Below, piece after piece: positions 14,971 to 22,962 of a DNA stretch of 64,000 bases. The stretch lies in assembly GCA_049296795.1 (NCBI GenBank), contig JBAQTC010000037.1, positions 62,001-126,000 on the forward strand. Direction: 5' to 3'. The position numbers were made by a program, and so were the translations under genes. The notes below the pieces were generated by a model. It was given only the letters and a program-made list of their open reading frames with translations. It was not told the DNA's origin and searched no databases. How positions within the stretch are numbered: position 1 is the stretch's first letter; each line of letters begins with the position of its first letter. This DNA is from CAXNKH01 sp049296795. Lineage in GTDB: Bacteria; Pseudomonadota; Gammaproteobacteria; Burkholderiales; Burkholderiaceae_C.

Positions 14971-16401
14971 TTGAGGCTCATTGAGCCCAAGTTGCTGCAT
15001 GTCATTCCCTCAGCAACGTTGGAACTTGGAGTAACTGCCGGTATGACTATTGCTATTGTGTTGGTGTTGCTGGTCCTTGGCTCTCTCGTCTTCCACTATT
15101 TCAGTCCCTGGTATTTCACCCCCATCGCTTCCAACTGGAAGGGCATGGATGACACGATTCAACTCACTTTCTGGATTACCGGCCTGGCTTTCGTGGCCGT
15201 TAATTTGTTTGTGGCTTATTGCATCGTACGTTTTCGGAATAAACCTGGCGTACGGGCTGCTTACCAGCCTGAAAATAAGAAGCTTGAGTGGTGGTTGATC
15301 GGCATCACAACGGTGGGTGTGGCAGCCATGTTGGCCCCGGGCCTGATTATTTGGGGAAATTTTGTCACCGTACCTTCCGATGCTGCCGTGGTCGAAGCGG
15401 TGGGACAGCAATGGCATTGGCAATATCGGCTGCCCGGAAAAGACGGCAAACTCGGCATCGTCAACGCCAAGAACATCAATGACGGCAACCCCTTTGGCAT
15501 GAGTCAGGACGACCCCAATGGGCGTGACGATATTTTGGTCTCAAGCCAGGAGCTTCATCTGCAGCTAGGCAAGCCAGTCAAGATCTTGCTGCGCTCGATT
15601 GACGTCCTGCATAACTTTGCCGTACCCCAGTTTCGGGCCAAGATGGACTTGGTGCCGGGCATGATGACCTATGTCTGGATAACCCCGACCCGAACTGGCA
15701 CATTTGACTTGCTGTGCAATGAGTTGTGCGGCGTCGGTCATTTCGCGATGCGCGGGAAAATCGTGGTTGAAGAAGAGGCCGCTTACCGGGTGTGGTTGGC
15801 CAAACAGAAAACCTTTGCCGATCACTTGGCCAAAGCCAGTGGTGATGTGGTTCTTGGGAAATCCATGTATGCCGCTTGCGCCGCTTGTCACGGGGCTCAG
15901 GCCGAGGGCAATGCCTTGCTCAAGGCACCCAAATTGACTGGTTTGGGCGACTGGTATTTGCAGCGGCAGCTCAATTATTTCAAGCAAGGTGTCCGCGGTG
16001 CCAATGACAAAGATGTTGCAGGCAAAGTCATGGCTCCAATGGCCTCCATGCTGGTGGATGATGCAGCTATCGCACATGTCAGCGCCTACATCATGTCTTT
16101 GCCGGATGCGGCCGCGCCAACTACAGTCAAGGGCAACGCCAGTCAAGGCAAGTCTTTGTTCGATTCCACCTGCTCGGTCTGCCACGGACCCTCCGGACAA
16201 GGCGTGCGACTGATGCATGCGCCAAGGCTCAAGGGAATGAGCGACTGGTATCTGGCGACTCAGCTAAAGAATTTCAAACAAGGTTTCCGCGGCGCCCATG
16301 CTAAAGACGAATATGGGCCGCAAATGGCTTTGATGGCTTCAATTTTGAGAGACGATCAAGCGATCAATGACTTGGTGGCCTACATCAATTTACTGCCCTG
16401 A
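14971..16401 (+). CDS. Cytochrome c oxidase subunit II with two C-terminal haem c domains
   Basis: Subunit II accepts electrons from cytochrome c through the CuA centre. The 476-residue protein has two transmembrane helices (about 26-45 and 68-88) and possibly a third near 112-128, a cupredoxin domain with CuA ligands H214, C249, C253, H257 and M260, then two homologous cytochrome c domains with CAACH (303-307) and CSVCH (401-405). The two haem domains share the pattern LGDWYLQRQLNYFKQG / MSDWYLATQLKNFKQG, so they arose by duplication. The start is probably the TTG at 14971 after CAGAGGG; the ATG at 15043 would begin at the first membrane helix. It leads the alternative oxidase operon. Confidence 0.93.
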   Translation: MRLIEPKLLHVIPSATLELGVTAGMTIAIVLVLLVLGSLVFHYFSPWYFTPIASNWKGMDDTIQLTFWITGLAFVAVNLFVAYCIVRFRNKPGVRAAYQPENKKLEWWLIGITTVGVAAMLAPGLIIWGNFVTVPSDAAVVEAVGQQWHWQYRLPGKDGKLGIVNAKNINDGNPFGMSQDDPNGRDDILVSSQELHLQLGKPVKILLRSIDVLHNFAVPQFRAKMDLVPGMMTYVWITPTRTGTFDLLCNELCGVGHFAMRGKIVVEEEAAYRVWLAKQKTFADHLAKASGDVVLGKSMYAACAACHGAQAEGNALLKAPKLTGLGDWYLQRQLNYFKQGVRGANDKDVAGKVMAPMASMLVDDAAIAHVSAYIMSLPDAAAPTTVKGNASQGKSLFDSTCSVCHGPSGQGVRLMHAPRLKGMSDWYLATQLKNFKQGFRGAHAKDEYGPQMALMASILRDDQAINDLVAYINLLP

Positions 16402-16449
16402 ATGGGCGGTGACAAGACAGTACGACGAATCTAAGAAAGGGACAGCCTG

Positions 16450-18213
16450 ATGGAATACGTGGCACACGACGAATCCTCTGTTGTCGGACCGGCTGAAGTC
16501 GGGGAGATGGAGCTCTATCATCCAAAAACTTTTCTTGGAAAGTACATTTGGAGCCAAGATGCCAAGGTCATCGCCATCCAATACGCGATCACCGCGATTT
16601 CTATTGGATTGGTAGCCCTGGCGTTGTCGTGGATGATGCGACTGCAGCTGGCTTACCCCAACACGTTCTCTTTTATCGATCCCAGCAACTACCTGCAGGC
16701 CGTCACCATGCACGGCATGATCATGGTGGTGTATTTGCTGACCGCTTTGTTTCTCGGTGGATTTGGAAATTACTTGATCCCCTTGATGGTGGGGGCGCGA
16801 GACATGGTCTTTCCCTACCTCAATATGTTGAGTTTCTGGATTTATCTGCTCGCTGTTTTGCTGTTGGTGGCCAGCTTTTTTGTTCCGGGCGGACCCACCG
16901 GGTCGGGCTGGACTTTGTATCCGCCGCAGGCGATTCTGCAGGGAACGCCGGGGGCGACTTGGGGCATTATTTTGATGCTGGTGTCGCTGGCCTGTTTCAT
17001 CATCGGTTTCACCATGGGTGGCCTGAATTATGTGGTCACGATTTTGCAAGCGCGTACCCGCGGCATGACCTTGATGCGCATGCCCTTGACCATCTGGGGC
17101 ATTTTTACCGCAACGATACTGGCACTGCTGGCCTTCCCGGCGCTGTTCGTCAGTGCAGTGATGATGCTGTTTGATCTGCTGCTGGGCACCAGCTTCTTCA
17201 TGCCTGCGTTGGTGTCTATGGGTCAACAAACCAGTTACACCGGCGGCAGTCCCTTATTGTTCCAGCATTTATTCTGGTTTTTTGGGCACCCGGAAGTCTA
17301 TATCGTGGCCTTGCCGGCGTTCGGTATCGTCTCGGACCTGCTCAGTGTCCACGCCAGAAAAAATATCTTTGGTTATCGCATGATGGTCTGGGCCATCGTT
17401 GCCATTGGCGTCCTGAGTTTCTTCGTTTGGGCCCACCACATGTATGTCAGTGGCATGAATCCTTACTTCGGATTCTTCTTCGCCACCACCACACTGATCA
17501 TCGCGATTCCCACGGCTTTGAAAGTCTATAACTGGGTTTTGACACTGTGGCAGGGCAATATTCACCTCACGGTTCCCATGCTGTTTTCCATTGGCTTTAT
17601 TTTTGCCTTTCTGCACGGCGGCTTGACCGGCTTGTTCTTGGGTAATGTTAGCGTCAGCGTGCCACTTTCGGACACCATGTTTGTGGCGGCTCATTTCCAC
17701 ATGGTGATGGCGGTGGCGCCTGTCATGGTGGTGTTTGGCGCGATTTACCACTGGTACCCCAAAATCACCGGCCGGATGTTGCATGAGGGCATGGGTCAGC
17801 TCCATTTTTGGACTACTTTTCTGGGGACTTATGCGATTTATCTGCCCATGCATTACTTGGGATTCTTGGGTGTGCCAAGACGTTATTTCTCGGTCGAAGG
17901 GACGGATTTCATTCCCGCTTCAGCACAGAGTCTGAACATAGGAATAACCCTGGCGGCTTTGTTTGTGGGGGCCTTCCAGTTGCTCTTTTTGTTTAATTTG
18001 GTGTGGAGTTATTTCAAAGGCAAGCCCGCCGGCCCGAACCCCTGGAATGCGACTACGCTGGAATGGCAAACAGCCGAAACGCCGCCTCAGCACGGGAATT
18101 TCGGAGCGGAATTGCCCTTGGTTTATCGGTGGGCCTATGATTTCAGTGTCCCTGGGGTTGAAGCTGACTTCATACCGCAAAACATGTCACCGCATGAAGT
18201 CAAGCGCAGTTGA
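16450..18213 (+). CDS. Cytochrome c oxidase subunit I (alternative oxidase)
   Basis: This is the catalytic haem-copper subunit, 587 residues, of the A family: FFGHPEVY holds the CuB histidine, the proton-channel glutamate and the cross-linked tyrosine; WAHHMY gives the paired CuB histidines; MHGMIMV and AHFHMVM supply haem ligands. The D-channel aspartate is present in GARDMVFPYLN, but the usual NN pair is LNMLSFW here, so one asparagine is replaced by methionine. AAAGGGA precedes the ATG. Placed directly after a CuA subunit II, it is a cytochrome c oxidase rather than a quinol oxidase. Confidence 0.95.
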   Translation: MEYVAHDESSVVGPAEVGEMELYHPKTFLGKYIWSQDAKVIAIQYAITAISIGLVALALSWMMRLQLAYPNTFSFIDPSNYLQAVTMHGMIMVVYLLTALFLGGFGNYLIPLMVGARDMVFPYLNMLSFWIYLLAVLLLVASFFVPGGPTGSGWTLYPPQAILQGTPGATWGIILMLVSLACFIIGFTMGGLNYVVTILQARTRGMTLMRMPLTIWGIFTATILALLAFPALFVSAVMMLFDLLLGTSFFMPALVSMGQQTSYTGGSPLLFQHLFWFFGHPEVYIVALPAFGIVSDLLSVHARKNIFGYRMMVWAIVAIGVLSFFVWAHHMYVSGMNPYFGFFFATTTLIIAIPTALKVYNWVLTLWQGNIHLTVPMLFSIGFIFAFLHGGLTGLFLGNVSVSVPLSDTMFVAAHFHMVMAVAPVMVVFGAIYHWYPKITGRMLHEGMGQLHFWTTFLGTYAIYLPMHYLGFLGVPRRYFSVEGTDFIPASAQSLNIGITLAALFVGAFQLLFLFNLVWSYFKGKPAGPNPWNATTLEWQTAETPPQHGNFGAELPLVYRWAYDFSVPGVEADFIPQNMSPHEVKRS

Positions 18214-18226
18214 TTGAGGCTGAGCC

Positions 18227-18874
18227 ATGAACATCATCCATCAATTGACGATCAAGCCCTGGGAAGCCATGGCCGAGTTGCCGCTGCCGTTGCAAAAATC
18301 CAAGCAGCAAGATAAGAGGACTGCGCTCAAGGTTTTCCTGGGTGTCGTGACCGTCCTTTTCCTGTTATTGGTCGTGGCTTACGCCGGACGCATGACTTAC
18401 GAGGATTGGCGACCTGCACCGCAAATCAAGTTGATGTGGGCCAATACCCTGGTCCTTTTGCTTGGAAGCCTAGCTCTGGAGTTGGCCCAGTACGCTGCCC
18501 GACGTGAAAACCAGAAACTGTTGCATCGAAGTCTGTTGGGCGCGGGATTCTGCACCTTGCTATTTCTGTTGGGCCAGGCTCAAGCTTGGCGCGAACTCGG
18601 CTCCTTGGTCTATTTTCAAGTGACCAACCCCGCGATTGCTTTCTTCTATTTGATCACGGGTTTGCATGGGCTGCATTTGATCGGTGGCTTGGTGGTCTGG
18701 GGCCGAACAGTGGCCAGGGTATGGGGTGGTTTTGAGCTTGAAAAAGTTCGGCACAGCGTTGAACTGTGCGCCCTGTATTGGCACTTTTTATTTTTGGTTT
18801 GGTTGGTGCTTTTTGGCTTGTTGTTCACGGGAAACAACCTGGATGTTTTGTTAACCATCTGTGGAATAAGGTAA
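18227..18874 (+). CDS. Cytochrome c oxidase subunit III homologue, first copy
   Basis: This 215-residue, five-helix COX3-family protein carries the conserved GLHGLHLIGGLVVW and, near the C terminus, YWHFLFLVWLVLFGLL. Subunit III stabilises the catalytic subunit and the proton uptake path. The gene lies 13 bases after subunit I and 9 bases before a second COX3-family gene, so the operon encodes two different subunit III-like proteins. Hydrophilic N-terminal residues 1-35 are unlike those of the second copy. Confidence 0.88.
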   Translation: MNIIHQLTIKPWEAMAELPLPLQKSKQQDKRTALKVFLGVVTVLFLLLVVAYAGRMTYEDWRPAPQIKLMWANTLVLLLGSLALELAQYAARRENQKLLHRSLLGAGFCTLLFLLGQAQAWRELGSLVYFQVTNPAIAFFYLITGLHGLHLIGGLVVWGRTVARVWGGFELEKVRHSVELCALYWHFLFLVWLVLFGLLFTGNNLDVLLTICGIR

Positions 18875-18883
18875 GGACCTGTT

Positions 18884-19609
18884 ATGACACACCCTGTTGC
18901 TACGGTAGCGATTCACTCCCCTGTCCTGGAACCCGGTATGAAGGGGTTCGTCCAGGACTGGTCGGCTGACCAGCAATCGTTCAAAAAGGTCCCATGGGGC
19001 AAAGCCATGATGTGGATTTTTTTGGTCAGTGATACCTTTATTTTCAGTATCTTTTTGATTTCATACATGACGGTGCGTATGTCCAGCACCGATCCCTGGC
19101 CCAATTCGAGTGAGGTTTTCGCCTTGACGCTCTGGGGTAAGGAAATCCCGCTGATCTTGATTGCGCTGATGACCTTCATCCTCATCACCAGCAGCGGGAC
19201 CATGGCCATGGCCGTGAATTATGGCTACCGAAAAGACCGACGTACCACTTTTGTCCTGCTGATGATCACAGCCGTGCTGGGCGCATCTTTTGTTGGCATG
19301 CAGGCATTTGAGTGGACCAAGTTGATTACGGAGGAGGGGGTACGGCCCTGGGCCAATCCCATGGGCGCAGCCCAGTTCGGCTCGGTATTTTTCATGGTGA
19401 CTGGATTCCACGGCACCCATGTCTCCATTGGTGTCATCTTGCTGGTCATCGTTGCGATCAAGGTGTTGCGCGGCGATTTAGACCACGAGCGACCTGGTTT
19501 CCTGACCGGAAGGAAGGGCAACTACGAAATGGTCGAAATTGTCGGTTTGTACTGGCACTTCGTCGATTTGGTTTGGGTTTTCATTTTTGCGTTTTTCTAT
19601 CTTTGGTAG
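18884..19609 (+). CDS. Cytochrome c oxidase subunit III homologue, second copy
   Basis: This 241-residue COX3-family protein has the characteristic GFHGTHVSIGVILLV and YWHFVDLVWVFIFAFFYLW ends, about five to six helices, and the helix with SDTFIFSIFLISYM. It resembles the first copy in the conserved histidine motifs but differs elsewhere. The FHGTH and WHFVDLVW motifs are the canonical subunit III forms, so this is probably the structural subunit. It is followed after 9 bases by subunit IV. Confidence 0.9.
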   Translation: MTHPVATVAIHSPVLEPGMKGFVQDWSADQQSFKKVPWGKAMMWIFLVSDTFIFSIFLISYMTVRMSSTDPWPNSSEVFALTLWGKEIPLILIALMTFILITSSGTMAMAVNYGYRKDRRTTFVLLMITAVLGASFVGMQAFEWTKLITEEGVRPWANPMGAAQFGSVFFMVTGFHGTHVSIGVILLVIVAIKVLRGDLDHERPGFLTGRKGNYEMVEIVGLYWHFVDLVWVFIFAFFYLW

Positions 19610-19618
19610 GAGAAGAAT

Positions 19619-19945
19619 ATGTCTCACGCAGGCAACCAACAGCACCCGATTGGCATTTATCTCAAAATTTGGCTGCTGCTTTTCGTACTGAGCACGGCTT
19701 CATACTTGGTTGATTATTTCCATGTGCAAGGCTATTTGCGCTGGTCCTTGATCATTGTCTTTATGTTGCTGAAGGCCGGCTTGATCGTCGCTGTCTTCAT
19801 GCACATGATGTGGGAGCGTTTGGCCTTGATTTATGCCATTTTGCTGCCCCCTCTGTTGATCCTGACTTTTATCGGTATTGGGGCGCTAGAGGCGGACTAC
19901 ACCTTTCTAACGCGCGGGGTGTTTTTCCTCAAGAGTTTGTTGTAA
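19619..19945 (+). CDS. Cytochrome c oxidase subunit IV family protein (CtaF/CyoD-like)
   Basis: This small 108-residue protein has three predicted transmembrane helices (about 13-32, 39-60, 72-92), as in bacterial subunit IV. The segment IFMLLKAGLIVAVFMHMMWE resembles the family core LLKA..V..FFMHL. It probably helps assembly or stability of the alternative oxidase. AGGAGAAGAAT precedes the ATG. The last 15 or so residues are not conserved in any way I recognise. Confidence 0.85.
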   Translation: MSHAGNQQHPIGIYLKIWLLLFVLSTASYLVDYFHVQGYLRWSLIIVFMLLKAGLIVAVFMHMMWERLALIYAILLPPLLILTFIGIGALEADYTFLTRGVFFLKSLL

Positions 19946-20008
19946 GCACAGCGCATCCATGAGAGCCAGACCATAGTCCGTTGACTTGCAAAATTTGGAG
20001 AAACACGT

Positions 20009-20509
20009 ATGGCCCAAAAAAACTACACGGCCCACATCACGGTCATTTCGGGATTCTTTATTGGCATAGCGCTCTTTGCCTATCTGCTGGTAGATCATCA
20101 TCTGGGAATGCCCAACCAAGTCAGGCAGGTACAAGCAGGATTGCTGAGTAATGGGCAAAGTGTTCAGGACCGAATCAAACCGATAGGAAAAGTAGGGCTG
20201 GAGCCGCCCGAGACGAATCCAGTCCCTGCGGTTACGGTGACCGCCGCAGTGCCGATGCGGGATGGTGCTCAGGTTTTTATTCAAAGTTGCGCCGCTTGTC
20301 ATAGCGCCGGCATTGCTGGCGCGCCTAAGCTGGGCGATCAGGCGCAATGGAAAAGCCGGCTGATCAAAGGGGTTAATAGCCTCTACCTCAATGCACTGAA
20401 CGGTGTCCAGAGTCCCGCTGGGGTGATGCCAGCCAAGGGGGGTAATGCTACCTTGACGGAGACTGAAGTGAAGGTCGCCGTCGACTACATGTTGGCCAAG
20501 TTGAAGTGA
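20009..20509 (+). CDS. Membrane-anchored cytochrome c5-like protein
   Basis: This 166-residue protein has one N-terminal membrane anchor (about 11-29), a proline-rich linker, and one haem c domain with CAACH at 94-98; the distal methionine is probably in SPAGVMPAKGG. The LYLNALNGVQS...MPAKGGN pattern is typical of cytochrome c5/c555. It is the last gene of the alternative oxidase operon (63 bases after subunit IV, with GGAG before the ATG) and probably donates electrons to the haem c domains of subunit II. Confidence 0.9.
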   Translation: MAQKNYTAHITVISGFFIGIALFAYLLVDHHLGMPNQVRQVQAGLLSNGQSVQDRIKPIGKVGLEPPETNPVPAVTVTAAVPMRDGAQVFIQSCAACHSAGIAGAPKLGDQAQWKSRLIKGVNSLYLNALNGVQSPAGVMPAKGGNATLTETEVKVAVDYMLAKLK

Positions 20510-20595
20510 GGCCGGGGGTTCTTTTTCAATCGAATCCGTGCTAAGCTGAATTCGCCTAGTGCGGGTGTCTGAATCAACTTAACGGGGGGTGTCTT

Positions 20596-21156
20596 ATGAA
20601 GATGCAGAGACGTTATTTTATTGGCAGCAGTCTGGACGACTTGGAGCTTTTTGAAGAGCAGCTTGAGGCTGCTGGGATCTCCGTGCCGCAGATTCACGTG
20701 TTGAGCGGAGATGACACTGAGGTGGCGAATCACCAGCACTTGCATGAAGTTCAATCTTTCATGAAGCGCGATGTGGTTCATGCCACGATGCAAGGGGCCA
20801 TGGTGGGTATCGGCTTGTCGGTCCTGCTGTTTTTGTTGGCTTATGGTTTTGAACTGACGAATACGGCTGCGGGATGGATGCCTTTTGTTTTCCTCTCGGT
20901 CGTGATGCTCGGTTTTTGCACATGGGAGGGGGGCTTCATTGGAATCCAGAAACCCAACTACAAGTTTGTCCGCTTCGAGAAGGTGCTGGCTGAAGGTCGG
21001 CATGTTTTTTTCGTTGATCTGGAGCCCGGGCAGCAGGACATTTTGGAAAATACCTTGAGGCTGCACCCCAATTTGGAACTGGCTGGATCGGAAGATTCTT
21101 CTCCCCACTGGCTCGTCAGCTTGCAGCGAAAAATAGGAATGGTTCGCCACTCCTGA
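20596..21156 (+). CDS. Two-helix inner-membrane protein of unknown function
   Basis: I do not recognise a defined function. The 186 residues comprise a soluble N-terminal part (RRYFIGSSLDDLELFEEQLEA, an alpha/beta start), two central hydrophobic segments (about 73-90 and 98-116), and a soluble C-terminal part ending in SSPHWLVSLQRKIG. The layout resembles small membrane proteins in Comamonadaceae that have sometimes been annotated, without support, as cell-division enzymes. GGGGGGTG precedes the ATG. It stands alone, convergent with comF at a distance of 1 base, and follows the alternative oxidase operon. Confidence 0.7.
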   Translation: MKMQRRYFIGSSLDDLELFEEQLEAAGISVPQIHVLSGDDTEVANHQHLHEVQSFMKRDVVHATMQGAMVGIGLSVLLFLLAYGFELTNTAAGWMPFVFLSVVMLGFCTWEGGFIGIQKPNYKFVRFEKVLAEGRHVFFVDLEPGQQDILENTLRLHPNLELAGSEDSSPHWLVSLQRKIGMVRHS

Positions 21157-21157
21157 G

Positions 21158-21865
21158 TTAAGGGGGGCCGAAATCGGTCCGAGCCACCACCAAGGCGGTG
21201 ATGTGTGCAACGCCCGCTTGCCGCAGTGTCTTGGCTGCTGAAAACAATGAAGCGCCACTGGTCATCACGTCATCGACCAAAACGACACGTTTGTTTTCCA
21301 GCTGAGCTCTGGCCAACGGATCAACAGCGAATGCGTCGGCAACGTTGCGACTCCGTTCCGAGCGTTTGAGTTGACTTTGGGCTGGTGTGTCTCTGATCCG
21401 CAACAACAGCTGAGACGCTGTTTTGTTGGCCGCCAACTGACGGGCCAGAACCAAGGCTTGGTTGAAACCGCGTTGTTGCAAGCGTTGCTTGGCAAGGGGC
21501 ATAGGAATCAGCAAGTCCGCACGTTCCAAGGCGGGTTCGACCCAAGGCGTGCTGCGCAGCAGCTGGGCGAAAAGAGCTGCAAAACCGGGACGACTTTGAA
21601 ATTTGAAATCGATCATCAGGCCGGACCAGGGGAAGCCATAGGAAACGGCAGCCAAGCATCGATCCAGCGGTGGCGGAGATTTCAAACAAGCGCCACACTG
21701 AGGCTGGCCTGGTGGCGTCAGTGCCGCACAGCTCAGGCAACGTTGACTGGGCTGAGCAAATCGGTGGACACAGGATTCGCAGACCACGTCGGTTGGCCAG
21801 GCATGGCAGACCTCACATCGGCTGGGCAGCGGGTCTGATAGTCGCTGCAACAAGGCGCGGAACAT
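21158..21865 (-). CDS. comF: ComF family amidophosphoribosyltransferase-like protein
   Basis: ComF/GntX proteins serve in DNA uptake or in use of external DNA; the biochemistry is poorly known. The 235 residues show an N-terminal zinc ribbon with four CxxC-type cysteine pairs (CEVCHAWPTDVVCESC and CLSCAALTPPGQPQCGAC), and a phosphoribosyltransferase domain with the PRPP loop VVLVDDVMTSGAS. QQRGFNQA is the family signature. The ATG at 21865 was chosen because upstream residues are not conserved and would run deep into the divergent methyltransferase gene. AAGGAG lies 12 bases before it, a long spacing. Confidence 0.88.
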   Translation of the reverse strand: MFRALLQRLSDPLPSRCEVCHAWPTDVVCESCVHRFAQPSQRCLSCAALTPPGQPQCGACLKSPPPLDRCLAAVSYGFPWSGLMIDFKFQSRPGFAALFAQLLRSTPWVEPALERADLLIPMPLAKQRLQQRGFNQALVLARQLAANKTASQLLLRIRDTPAQSQLKRSERSRNVADAFAVDPLARAQLENKRVVLVDDVMTSGASLFSAAKTLRQAGVAHITALVVARTDFGPP

Positions 21866-21901
21866 AGGTTCAATATACTCCTTGGCCTGAGCAACCTCAT
21901 C

Positions 21902-22801
21902 ATGTCCACCGAGCTTCCCCCCACCATTGACCCTGTAGCGGCCCAGCGCTGGAGCTCTCTGACAGCGCCCAGCTCTCCTTGGTTGCATGAGGAAGTGGCG
22001 CGCCGAATGGAGCAGCGCCTGCAATGGATCAGGCTCCAGCCTGAGACTTGGATCCATTGGGAACCTCTGCGTGGCGGAGTTCAAGCACACGGCTTGCTGC
22101 AAAAGCGTTACCCCCGCGCTACAGCGCTGGTGATTGAGCCGACAGCGGTGCGCACCAGGGCCGCAATCAAGGCATTGAGTCTGCCCTGGTGGCGCCCAGC
22201 CCGCTGGCGCGCCGGCCCTACCCGTTTTGAACTCGATCCAGCCGCCAACGCCCAGATGCTGTGGGCCAATATGGCCCTGCATATGGCGGCCGATCCACAG
22301 GGATTGATGGCGCAGTGGCACCGAGCTTTGGCCGTTGACGGTTTCATCATGTTCTCTTGTTTCGGGCCTGACACTTTGGTTGGTTTGCGCCAACTTTATT
22401 CGACGCTGGGCTGGCCGGCAGCGTCGCATGAATTTACCGATATGCACGATTGGGGCGACATGCTGGTCAAAGCCGGCTTTGCCGAGCCGGTCATGGACAT
22501 GGAGCGGATCCGTCTGAGTTTTGAATCGCCTCAGCGCTTATTGCAGGAGATGCGCGGTCTGGGTCGGAATCTAAATCCTCAGCGCCATGCCGGATTGCGG
22601 GGGAAAAACTGGCTCGCCGCACTGCACCAGGCCTTGGTCGACCAACTGAAAGGCCCTGAGGGCGACCTGGTTCTGGAGTTCGAAATCATTTATGGCCATG
22701 CATTCAAGCCGGCCCCACGCTTGAAAATTGCAGCTGAAAGTACGGTCAGCCTAGAGCAAATGCGTTCCGCCTTACAACAAAGCAAGAGCGAGGGCCGCTG
22801 A
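21902..22801 (+). CDS. BioC-like methyltransferase with degenerate SAM motif
   Basis: This 299-residue protein resembles malonyl-ACP O-methyltransferase BioC in the centre and C-terminal half (LWANMALHMAADPQGLMAQW, then FSCFGPDTLVGLRQLY, then HEFTDMHDWGDMLVKAGFAEPVMD). The N-terminal SAM-binding motif I, normally D-x-G-x-G-x-G, reads WIHWEPLRGG here and lacks the glycine pattern. It may therefore bind SAM weakly or have another role. It diverges from comF over 36 bases. No other biotin genes are in the window. Confidence 0.75.
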   Translation: MSTELPPTIDPVAAQRWSSLTAPSSPWLHEEVARRMEQRLQWIRLQPETWIHWEPLRGGVQAHGLLQKRYPRATALVIEPTAVRTRAAIKALSLPWWRPARWRAGPTRFELDPAANAQMLWANMALHMAADPQGLMAQWHRALAVDGFIMFSCFGPDTLVGLRQLYSTLGWPAASHEFTDMHDWGDMLVKAGFAEPVMDMERIRLSFESPQRLLQEMRGLGRNLNPQRHAGLRGKNWLAALHQALVDQLKGPEGDLVLEFEIIYGHAFKPAPRLKIAAESTVSLEQMRSALQQSKSEGR

Positions 22802-22962
22802 ATGGGCGGCACCAAGGGCAATCTTGGAGTTTGAACGGTCGGCTACAATTCGAAGTTGACTTTTAACGGATCAAGCTCTGATGGTTGGCCTGCCCTCTGC
22901 GCGGGCGGAGCGAGCTTAGCACCTTCGAAATGATGGTTAAATTTTAGGTATAGAAAAGTAAA

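Noticed and set aside
16390..17229. Open frame of about 279 codons on the minus strand opposite the alternative subunit I
   Set aside because: The composition is dominated by Gln, His and Arg as in other antisense frames here. The plus-strand oxidase motifs are complete.
21866..22447. N-terminal extension of comF by about 194 codons
   Set aside because: It would lie antisense to the BioC-like gene and adds residues with no ComF similarity. The zinc ribbon begins shortly after the ATG at 21865.
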